Origin: Streptomyces filamentosus
GTDB taxonomy: Bacteria > Actinomycetota > Actinomycetes > Streptomycetales > Streptomycetaceae
Reading direction: 5' to 3'
DNA: 64,000 nucleotides
NCBI RefSeq assembly: GCF_014654895.1
Contig: NZ_BNBE01000001.1
Span: 4,145,919-4,209,918, forward strand
Made by a program: the position numbers and the translations under genes. The notes under the pieces were generated by a model. It was given only the letters and a program-made list of their open reading frames with translations. It did no database searches and had not been told where the DNA came from. This document shows, piece by piece, positions 43,187 through 49,769 of the stretch (within the stretch, counting starts at the first letter, position 1; each line of letters begins with the position of its first letter).

Positions 43187-43215
43187 GCCCCCTCCGGGAA
43201 CGTTCCGGCGGGGGC
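43187..43215 (+). terminator. hairpin after DUF3052
   Basis: GCCCCC (43187-43192) and GGGGGC (43210-43215) flank an inner CCGG/CCGG stem with one mismatch; the loop contains GGAACGTTCC symmetry, and TTTC follows. It begins 17 bp after the DUF3052 stop. Confidence 0.75.
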
Positions 43216-43356
43216 TTTCACGTCCCCGCGCCCCGCCCCGCCCCGGCGCGGACGGAGCGCGGGCCGGCACCGGACGGGCCGTCGCCGGTCACCCCGTAGG
43301 GTGGGGTTCACCGGTTCGGCCCAGAGGCCGGGCCCCGTCGAAGGGATGCGTACGCG

Positions 43357-43815
43357 ATGGCGATCGAGGTCGGCACCAAGGCCCCCGATTTCGAGCTCAA
43401 GGACAACCACGGCCGCACCGTGAAGCTCTCCGACTTCCGCGGCGAGAAGAACGTGGTGCTGCTCTTCTACCCCTTCGCCTTCACCGGCGTGTGCACCGGC
43501 GAGCTGTGCGAGCTCCGCGACAACCTGCCGAAGTTCGTCAACGACGACACCCAGCTGCTCGCCGTCTCCAACGACTCCATCCACACCCTGCGCGTCTTCG
43601 CCGAGCAGGAGGGCCTGGAGTACCCGCTGCTCTCCGACTTCTGGAAGCACGGCGACGCCTCCCGCGCCTACGGCGTCTTCGACGAGGAGAAGGGCTGCGC
43701 CGTCCGCGGCACCTTCATCATCGACAAGGAGGGCGTCGTCCGCTGGACGGTCGTCAACGGCCTCCCGGACGCCCGCGACCTCGACGCGTACGTGAAGGCG
43801 CTCGAAACCCTCTGA
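43357..43815 (+). CDS. ahpE: one-cysteine peroxiredoxin, AhpE type
   Basis: The 152-residue thioredoxin-fold protein has the peroxidatic Cys46 in FAFTGVCTGELCELRD and the AhpE-type Arg/Pro surroundings; a second Cys51 follows four residues later. These enzymes reduce peroxides and peroxynitrite. The family-typical APDFELKDNHGRTVKLSDFRG opens the chain and RGTFIIDKEG lies in the second half. ATG at 43357 has GAAGGGA upstream. It sits between DUF3052 and the ter genes and ends at a hairpin, so it is probably a single-gene transcript. Confidence 0.9.
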   Translation: MAIEVGTKAPDFELKDNHGRTVKLSDFRGEKNVVLLFYPFAFTGVCTGELCELRDNLPKFVNDDTQLLAVSNDSIHTLRVFAEQEGLEYPLLSDFWKHGDASRAYGVFDEEKGCAVRGTFIIDKEGVVRWTVVNGLPDARDLDAYVKALETL

Positions 43816-43832
43816 GCCCCCGCGCGCGCCCC

Positions 43833-43868
43833 GGAATCGGGGGAAGTCGGCCGACACCCCCCGATTCC
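43833..43868 (+). terminator. hairpin after the peroxiredoxin gene
   Basis: GGAATCGGGGG (43833-43843) pairs with CCCCCGATTCC (43858-43868); the 14-nt loop itself holds the palindrome GTCGGCCGAC. It begins 17 bp after the stop codon. Confidence 0.82.
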
Positions 43869-43882
43869 CCGGGCGAATCGTC

Positions 43883-43920
43883 TGTTTCGACTGGGAACCC
43901 GTCACTAGGATCCAGTCGTT
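43883..43920 (+). promoter_or_regulatory. overlapping promoter elements for the terD operon
   Basis: TAGGAT (43906-43911) is a good vegetative -10, with TGTTTC (43883-43888) 17 bp upstream. Overlapping it, GGAACC (43894-43899), N15 and GTCGTT (43915-43920) resemble an ECF sigma-factor promoter of the sigma-E class. Both would start transcription 60-70 bp before the GTG of terD. Confidence 0.5.
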
Positions 43921-43980
43921 GATCCGATGCCAACGCACGACCGGGGGCGTCGTCCCCGGAAACCAATGATGGAGGGACTC

Positions 43981-44556
43981 GTGGGAGTCAGCCTCAGCAA
44001 GGGCGGCAACGTCTCGCTGACCAAGGAGGCCCCTGGCCTCACCGCCGTGACCGTCGGTCTGGGCTGGGACGTCCGCACCACCACCGGTACGGACTTCGAC
44101 CTCGACGCCAGCGCCATCCTGGTGAGCGAGGCCGGCAAGGTGCGCAACGACCAGGACTTCGTCTTCTTCAACAACCTCAAGAGCGCCGACGGTTCCGTCG
44201 AGCACACCGGTGACAACCTCACCGGTGAGGGCGAGGGCGACGACGAGCAGGTCAAGGTCAACCTGGCCGGCGTGCCGGCCGACGTGGCCAAGATCGTCTT
44301 CCCGGTGTCGATCTACGACGCCGAGAACCGCCAGCAGTCCTTCGGCCAGGTGCGCAACGCGTTCATCCGCGTCGTGAACCAGGCCGGCGGCGCCGAGATC
44401 GCGCGGTACGACCTCTCCGAGGACGCCTCCACCGAGACCGCCATGGTCTTCGGCGAGCTGTACCGCCACGGCGCGGAGTGGAAGTTCCGCGCGGTCGGCC
44501 AGGGTTACGCCTCGGGCCTGCGCGGCATCGCGCAGGACTTCGGCGTCAACGTCTGA
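43981..44556 (+). CDS. terD: TerD-family stress protein (copy 1)
   Basis: The 191-residue protein is a complete TerD domain. It has the Ca2+-binding acidic motifs FDLDASAIL, GKVRNDQDFVFFNN and EHTGDNLTGEGEGDDEQ, and the C-terminal GELYRHGAEWKFRAVGQGYASGL. TerD proteins bind calcium and associate with the membrane and other Ter proteins in stress response. GTG at 43981 has TGGAGGGA just upstream. The second terD begins 140 bp downstream and differs at many third-codon positions, so the duplication is old. Confidence 0.95.
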   Translation: MGVSLSKGGNVSLTKEAPGLTAVTVGLGWDVRTTTGTDFDLDASAILVSEAGKVRNDQDFVFFNNLKSADGSVEHTGDNLTGEGEGDDEQVKVNLAGVPADVAKIVFPVSIYDAENRQQSFGQVRNAFIRVVNQAGGAEIARYDLSEDASTETAMVFGELYRHGAEWKFRAVGQGYASGLRGIAQDFGVNV

Positions 44557-44619
44557 GCCGAACCACCTTCGGGCCGTCCGGCCCGGGCGCAGCCGCCCGG
44601 GACCGGCGCCCGCACGTCG

Positions 44620-44655
44620 ACGTCCGGCGCCGCACCCTCGTGCGGCGCCGGACGT
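44620..44655 (+). terminator. 16-bp hairpin between the two terD genes
   Basis: ACGTCCGGCGCCGCAC (44620-44635) pairs perfectly with GTGCGGCGCCGGACGT (44640-44655) on a CCTC tetraloop, 63 bp after the first terD stop and 41 bp before the second start. It may be a terminator, partial terminator or mRNA stabiliser that sets unequal expression. Confidence 0.75.
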
Positions 44656-44696
44656 GCCTCATGGCAGCAGCACTCACCGGGGAGGAACCGAACACC

Positions 44697-45272
44697 ATGG
44701 GCGTCACGCTCGCCAAGGGAGGCAACGTCTCCCTCTCCAAGGCCGCACCCAATCTCACCAAGGTCCTCGTGGGCCTCGGCTGGGACGCGCGGTCCACCAC
44801 CGGAGCCCCCTTCGACCTCGACGCCAGCGCCCTGATGTGCCAGGCCGGCCGGGTGCTGGGCGACGAGTACTTCGTCTTCTACAACCAGCTGCTCAGCCCC
44901 GAGGGCTCCGTCGAACACACCGGTGACAACCTCACCGGAGAGGGTGACGGCGACGACGAGTCGCTGATCGTCGACCTCACCCGCGTCCCGGACCGCTGCG
45001 ACAAGATCGTCTTCCCGGTCTCCATCCACGACGCCGACAACAGGGGCCAGACGTTCGGCCAGGTCAGCAACGCCTTCATCCGGGTGGTGAACCAGGCGGA
45101 CGGGCAGGAACTCGCCCGCTACGACCTTTCCGAGGACGCCTCCACCGAGACCGCGATGATCTTCGGCGAGCTCTACCGCTACAACGGCGAGTGGAAGTTC
45201 CGCGCGGTCGGCCAGGGGTACGCGTCCGGGCTGCGGGGCATCGCTCTAGACTTCGGGGTCAACGTTTCGTAA
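44697..45272 (+). CDS. terD: TerD-family stress protein (copy 2)
   Basis: The 191-residue protein is the same length as its neighbour and shares its calcium motifs (FDLDASALM, YFVFYNQLLS, GEGDGDDESLIVDL) and C-terminal WKFRAVGQGYASGLRGIALDFGVNV. I chose the ATG at 44697, which has GGGGAGGAACC upstream and gives the standard MGVTLAKGGNVSLSK start. The TerC-like gene begins 29 bp later, so these form an operon. Which copy is the main stress form cannot be decided. Confidence 0.94.
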   Translation: MGVTLAKGGNVSLSKAAPNLTKVLVGLGWDARSTTGAPFDLDASALMCQAGRVLGDEYFVFYNQLLSPEGSVEHTGDNLTGEGDGDDESLIVDLTRVPDRCDKIVFPVSIHDADNRGQTFGQVSNAFIRVVNQADGQELARYDLSEDASTETAMIFGELYRYNGEWKFRAVGQGYASGLRGIALDFGVNVS

Positions 45273-45301
45273 AGCCGCGTTATCACACAATGGGGTAGGC
45301 A

Positions 45302-46444
45302 GTGCTTCTGAAAACCTTCGGATGGTCCTTCGCGATCACCGTGCTCGGCCTGGTGGCCGCGGTGCTCTACGGGGGGTGGGAGGCGTTCGGGGTCGTCGCG
45401 ATCCTCTGCATCCTCGAGATCTCGCTCTCCTTCGACAACGCCGTGGTCAACGCCGGCATCCTGAAGAAGATGAATGCCTTCTGGCAGAAGATCTTCCTCA
45501 CCGTCGGCATTCTGATCGCCGTCTTCGGAATGCGGCTGGTCTTCCCCGTCGTGATCGTCGCGATCAGCGCCAAGATCGGCCCGATCGAGGCCGTCGACCT
45601 CGCGCTCAACGACGCCGACCGCTACCAGGAACTGGTCACCGACGCGCACCCGTCGATCGCGGCCTTCGGCGGCATGTTCCTGCTGATGATCTTCCTCGAC
45701 TTCATCTTCGAGGACCGTGACATCCAGTGGCTGCGCTGGATCGAGCGCCCGCTCGCCAAGCTCGGCAAGGTCGACATGCTGTCGGTCTGCATCGCGCTGA
45801 TCGTCCTGCTCGTCACCGCGATGACCTTCGCGACCCACGCCCACCAGCACGGCGGCGCCCACGTCGACAAGGCGCAGACCGTGCTGATCTCCGGCATCGC
45901 CGGCCTCATCACGTACCTGGTCGTCGGCGGTCTCTCCGGCTTCTTCGAGAACAAGCTGGAGGAGGAGGAAGAGCGCGAGCACGAGGCCGAGGAGGAGGCC
46001 AAGCGCAGCGGCAAGAAGGTCTCCGCCGTCCAGCTCGCCGGCAAGGCCGCCTTCTTCATGTTCCTCTACCTGGAGGTCCTCGACGCCTCCTTCTCCTTCG
46101 ACGGCGTCATCGGCGCCTTCGCCATCACCAACGACATCGTCCTGATGGCCCTCGGCCTCGGCGTCGGCGCCATGTACGTCCGGTCCCTCACGGTCTACCT
46201 GGTCAAGCAGGGCACCCTGGACGACTACGTGTACCTGGAGCACGGCGCCCACTACGCCATCGGCGCCCTCGCGGTGCTCCTCCTGGTCACCATCCAGTAC
46301 GAGATCAACGAGGTCATCACCGGCCTCATCGGCGTCGTCCTGATCGCCTGGTCCTTCTGGTCCTCCGTCCGCCGCAACAAGGCCATCGCCGCGGCCGGGG
46401 GCGGTTCCTCGGACGACAAGGCCGAGGTGAGCTCCGGGGTGTGA
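45302..46444 (+). CDS. TerC-superfamily membrane protein, DUF475
   Basis: The 380-residue protein has about eight membrane segments and the DUF475/TerC-like signatures LEISLSFDNAVVNAGILKKM and LEVLDASFSFDGVIGAFAITNDI, each with a conserved Asp in a membrane helix. A charged Glu/Lys stretch (about 215-245) lies between the halves. TerC-like proteins are thought to move metal ions (manganese export in relatives) and to anchor TerD proteins at the membrane. GTG at 45302 has GGGGTAGG upstream. It is co-transcribed with the second terD. Confidence 0.9.
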   Translation: MLLKTFGWSFAITVLGLVAAVLYGGWEAFGVVAILCILEISLSFDNAVVNAGILKKMNAFWQKIFLTVGILIAVFGMRLVFPVVIVAISAKIGPIEAVDLALNDADRYQELVTDAHPSIAAFGGMFLLMIFLDFIFEDRDIQWLRWIERPLAKLGKVDMLSVCIALIVLLVTAMTFATHAHQHGGAHVDKAQTVLISGIAGLITYLVVGGLSGFFENKLEEEEEREHEAEEEAKRSGKKVSAVQLAGKAAFFMFLYLEVLDASFSFDGVIGAFAITNDIVLMALGLGVGAMYVRSLTVYLVKQGTLDDYVYLEHGAHYAIGALAVLLLVTIQYEINEVITGLIGVVLIAWSFWSSVRRNKAIAAAGGGSSDDKAEVSSGV

Positions 46445-46487
46445 CACCCTGCTCCCGGGTGTGCGCCCCGCCACGGGGTGTGACACC
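46436..46487. repeat. two copies of a palindromic GGTGTGACACC element
   Basis: GGGGTGTGACACC occurs at 46436-46448, over the stop codon of the TerC-like gene, and again at 46475-46487. Each contains the odd palindrome GGTGTGACACC, 39 bp apart. They precede the TerA-like gene and its hairpin terminator, so a regulatory role is possible. Confidence 0.6.
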
Positions 46488-46509
46488 GGGGACAATGAGG
46501 AACGCTTCC

Positions 46510-46546
46510 CCTGCGGGGCGGCCGGCACGTCCGGCCGCCCCGCAGG
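46510..46546 (+). terminator. 16-bp hairpin after the TerC-like gene
   Basis: CCTGCGGGGCGGCCGG (46510-46525) pairs perfectly with CCGGCCGCCCCGCAGG (46531-46546) across CACGT. It separates the terD-terC operon from the TerA-like gene. Confidence 0.85.
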
Positions 46547-46621
46547 CGCGTGGCGGGGCGGGCAGAAGGGCCGCGGCGACCGAGCCGACCGGCCGACCGG
46601 CGACCAGTGGGGGTGGGCCCG

Positions 46622-47359
46622 ATGGGCTTCCTGGACAACCTGTTTCCGGGACGAGCGACGTCCTTCGACACCGGTGTGGGCGCGTCCCACACCATCGACC
46701 TGACCCGGCGCCGTCCCACGGTCTCGCTCGCCCAGCAGGGCGGAGCCACCGGCAACCTCCGGGTCAACCTCTCCTGGCGGATGCGCACCTCCGACATCGA
46801 GGGCCGCTCCCGGCAGAGCGGCCGGCTGCTGCGCAACCCCGCCCAGTTCTTCAAGCCCGAGGCCGTCCAGGCCCACACCCAGGGCATGGTCAACGTCGAC
46901 CTCGACCTCGGCTGCCTCTACGAGCTCAAGGACGGCAGCAAGGGCGTGGTGCAGCCGCTCGGCGGCTTCTTCGGCGACCTCAACACCGCCCCGTACGTGA
47001 AGCTCAGCGGCGACGACCGCTTCGGCGCCCCCTCGGGGGAGACGATCTTCGTCAACCTCGACCACAAGGACGAGATCAAGCGGCTGCTGTTCTTCGCGTA
47101 CATCTACGACCAGACCCCGGCCTTCGACCGGACCCACGCCAAGATCACCCTCTACCCGAGCAACGGCCCCCGGATCGAGATCGAGCTCGACGAGCGCGCC
47201 CCGCAGGCCCGCTCCTGCGCCGTCTTCTCCGTGGACAACAGCAAGGGCGAGCTGCTGGTCCGGCGCGAGGTGCGCTTCGTCTACGGCTTCCAGGCCGAGC
47301 TGGACCGGCTCTACGGCTGGGGACTCCAGTGGGGCCGCGGCTACAAGTCGAAGGCCTGA
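46622..47359 (+). CDS. TerA-like tellurium-resistance family protein
   Basis: The 245-residue protein shows a Ter-family beta-sandwich with TIDLTRRRPTVSLAQQGGATGNLRVNLSW at the N-terminal half and LGCLYELKDGSKGVVQPLGGFFGDL in the middle. It lacks some TerD calcium motifs and best fits the TerA-like group. No signal peptide is present. It converges with the tailed TerD gene, leaving only 13 bp between stops. ATG at 46622 starts MGFLDNLF; the ribosome-binding site is weak (GTGGGGGTGGG). Its own promoter must lie after the 46510-46546 hairpin. Confidence 0.82.
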   Translation: MGFLDNLFPGRATSFDTGVGASHTIDLTRRRPTVSLAQQGGATGNLRVNLSWRMRTSDIEGRSRQSGRLLRNPAQFFKPEAVQAHTQGMVNVDLDLGCLYELKDGSKGVVQPLGGFFGDLNTAPYVKLSGDDRFGAPSGETIFVNLDHKDEIKRLLFFAYIYDQTPAFDRTHAKITLYPSNGPRIEIELDERAPQARSCAVFSVDNSKGELLVRREVRFVYGFQAELDRLYGWGLQWGRGYKSKA

Positions 47360-47372
47360 CCCCGTCCGCCCG

Positions 47373-48272
47373 TCACGGACGCTGGAACTGCGGCCCCATC
47401 GGCGGCATCCGGAACTCCACGACGGGCTCCGGCTGCGGATACCCGTACGCGGGCACCGGCACCGGCGGCTGCGGGTAGCCGTAGGCGGGCGCCCGGTCGG
47501 GCATCGGCGGGACGTGCGGCAGGGACGGCGCGGACGGGACGGAGGCGTGCGCGACGGTCAGGTCGTCCGGGTGCGCGGCGGAGCCCGTACCGGCCTCGGC
47601 GGAGCCCGTACCGCCCCCGGTGCTCCCGGTGGGGCCGCCGTCGAGGGCGGTGGTCTCGGCGAGCGGGTCGACCGGCCGCGCCTCGGCGGCCGGGTCCTCG
47701 GCGGGCGCCCCTTCGGGGGCCTCGTCGACCGAGATGCCGAAGTCCGTCGCCAGCCCCACCAGGCCGGTCGGATAGCCCTGGCCGACCGCGCGGAACTTCC
47801 ACCCCTCGCCCCGGCGGTACAGCTCGCCGCAGATCACGGCGGTCTCCTCGCCGGTCTCCGCCGTCACGTCGAAGAGCGCCAGCGGCTCCTGCCCGGCCCC
47901 GGGGGCCGCGTCGTACAGCAGGATCCGCAGGTCCGTCACCGAGCGGAACGTCCCGCCGTCCGAGGAGGCGGCGAGCACCACCCGGTCGATCGAGGGGTCG
48001 AGTCCGCCGAGATCGGCCTCCACGGTGTCCGTGAGCCCCTCGGCGACCCGCTTCTTCGGCAGCCGCCGGACCAGCCCCGAGGGGTGGCGCGGCTGGTTGT
48101 AGAAGACGAAGTCCTCGTCGGAGCGGACGCGCCCGTCGGGCCCCAGGACCAGGGCCGAGGCGTCCACGTCGGGGACCCCGGGGCCCGGGGTCCAGCGGAG
48201 CACGGCCCGTACGGCCGCGGTGTCGAGAGGGACGTTGGAGCCCTTCAGCATCGCGTGCGTCATGACGGCCAT
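47373..48272 (-). CDS. TerD-family protein with a Pro/Gly/Tyr-rich tail
   Basis: The 299-residue protein has an N-terminal TerD domain (1-185) that retains DVDASALVLG, DEDFVFYNQ and the C-terminal GELYRRGEGWKFRAVGQGYP. A disordered tail follows (190-299), with Gly/Ser/Thr runs and repeated AYGYPQP units. Some acidic positions of the calcium sites are changed. ATG at 48272 was chosen because AGGAGGG lies 4 bp upstream; an ATG at 48263 is further away. It is divergent from the lyase-PRTase-HAD operon. Confidence 0.9.
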   Translation of the reverse strand: MAVMTHAMLKGSNVPLDTAAVRAVLRWTPGPGVPDVDASALVLGPDGRVRSDEDFVFYNQPRHPSGLVRRLPKKRVAEGLTDTVEADLGGLDPSIDRVVLAASSDGGTFRSVTDLRILLYDAAPGAGQEPLALFDVTAETGEETAVICGELYRRGEGWKFRAVGQGYPTGLVGLATDFGISVDEAPEGAPAEDPAAEARPVDPLAETTALDGGPTGSTGGGTGSAEAGTGSAAHPDDLTVAHASVPSAPSLPHVPPMPDRAPAYGYPQPPVPVPAYGYPQPEPVVEFRMPPMGPQFQRP

Positions 48273-48540
48273 CCTGCCCTCCTGCCCGACCGCGGGACAA
48301 CGCGGGTACCGGAAGAAGGGCCGGGCAAGGGGTGGGAAGGGTCGGGGAGGGGCGGGGAGGAGGGACCGGGGGAAGGGGACCGGGCAGGGCCGGGGGAGGG
48401 ACCGGACGGGGCCGGGAGGCGGACCGGACGGGGCCGGGTCACCTGGATTTCACACGGGATGGGAACTACGGACACCCGCACCTACGTACTATTACCGGCC
48501 ACATGTCGTCAGGGCCGAAGAGAGGAAGACGGGGACTCAC
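48273..48540. other. 268-bp G-rich divergent region between ter units
   Basis: From about 48310 to 48440 the plus strand is an almost continuous G/purine tract with many GGG and GGGG runs, and a 16-bp direct repeat ACCGGACGGGGCCGGG at 48401-48416 and 48423-48438. It then becomes AT-richer, with TACTAT (48487-48492) as a -10-like element about 49 bp before the lyase ATG. Both divergent ter promoters must lie here. Confidence 0.6.
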
Positions 48541-49713
48541 ATGCGTCATTTCGGACACATCCCGTCCACGGTGCGGAGCGGGCTGTTCCATCGCGAGCCT
48601 GCCGAATTCACCGCCGACTCGCCCGCGCGCACCCTCGCGGTCGCCCTCGGCGCCACGCTCTACAGCCCCGCGACCCGGCCCCGGCTCGCCGACGACATCC
48701 GCAAACAGGCCGCCCGCGGCGTCGTCTCCATGGTCCTCTGCCTGGAGGATTCGATCAGCGACGCCGACGTCGAGGCCGGCGAGGCCAACCTGGTCCGGCA
48801 GTTCCGTGACCTCGCCGAAGCCACCGCGACCGGCCCCGGCGTCCCCCTCCTCTTCATCCGGGTCCGCGAGCCCCACCAGATCACCGACCTCACCGCCCGC
48901 CTCGGCGACACCATCGGCCTGCTGTCCGGATTCGTACTGCCCAAATTCACCGAGGCCCGCGGCGCCGCCTTCCTCGAAGCCCTCACCCGGGCCGAGGAGA
49001 CCGCCGGCCGCCGCCTCTACGCCATGCCCGTCCTGGAGTCCCCCGAGCTCCTCCACCTGGAGACCCGGGCCGACACCCTCGCCGGCATCGCGTCGATCAC
49101 CGACAAGCACCGCGACCGCGTCCTCGCCCTCCGCCTCGGCGTCACCGACTTCTGCTCCGCCTACGGGCTCCGCCGCTCGCCCGACATGACCGCCTACGAC
49201 GTCAAGATCGTCGCGAACGTCATCGCCGACGTCGTCAACGTCCTGGGCCGCGCCGACGGCACCGGCTTCACCATCACCGGCCCCGTCTGGGAGTACTTCC
49301 GCCCCGGCGAGCGCATCTTCAAGCCCCAGCTGCGCCGCAGCCCCTTCCTGGAGGGCCGCGCCGAGGACCTGCGCACCGCCCTCATCGAGCACGACATGGA
49401 CGGCCTGCTCCGCGAGATCGAGCTCGACCGGGCCAACGGCCTCCTCGGCAAGACCTGCATCCACCCCACCCACGTGTCGCCCGTCCACGCGCTGTCCGTG
49501 GTCAGCCACGAGGAGTGGAGCGACGCCCAGGACATCCTCCGGCCGGAACAGGACGGTGGCGGGGTGCTCCGCTCCGCCTATACGAACAAGATGAACGAAG
49601 TGAAGCCCCACCGGGCCTGGGCCGAGCGCACCCTCGTGCGCGCCGAGGTCTTCGGTGTCGCCCGTGAGGACGTCGGCTTCGTGGACCTGCTCGCCGCCGG
49701 CGTCACCGGCTGA
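48541..49713 (+). CDS. HpcH/HpaI-citrate-lyase-like C-C lyase of the ter module
   Basis: The 390-residue TIM-barrel protein has the citrate lyase/aldolase signature MVLCLEDSI (Glu69, Asp70) and later FIRVREP, FVLPKFTEARG and GKTCIHPTHVSPVHAL. This C-C bond lyase group is found with ter genes and phosphoribosyltransferases in a predicted nucleoside-like-metabolite pathway. It is first in a three-gene operon, 56 bp before the PRTase fusion gene. ATG at 48541 follows AGAGGAAGACGGGG. The substrate is unknown; the metal-binding residues are intact, so it is likely catalytic. Confidence 0.88.
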   Translation: MRHFGHIPSTVRSGLFHREPAEFTADSPARTLAVALGATLYSPATRPRLADDIRKQAARGVVSMVLCLEDSISDADVEAGEANLVRQFRDLAEATATGPGVPLLFIRVREPHQITDLTARLGDTIGLLSGFVLPKFTEARGAAFLEALTRAEETAGRRLYAMPVLESPELLHLETRADTLAGIASITDKHRDRVLALRLGVTDFCSAYGLRRSPDMTAYDVKIVANVIADVVNVLGRADGTGFTITGPVWEYFRPGERIFKPQLRRSPFLEGRAEDLRTALIEHDMDGLLREIELDRANGLLGKTCIHPTHVSPVHALSVVSHEEWSDAQDILRPEQDGGGVLRSAYTNKMNEVKPHRAWAERTLVRAEVFGVAREDVGFVDLLAAGVTG

Positions 49714-49769
49714 CGGGCGGACCAGCTCACCGCCGGCTCCCCGCCGGCTGACGAAAGGACTGCGGCGAC

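Noticed and set aside
43894..43922. Sigma-R type promoter (GGGAA...GTT) before terD
   Set aside because: The spacing between GGGAAC and the downstream GTT is too long for the sigma-R pattern; the sigma-E-like reading fits better.
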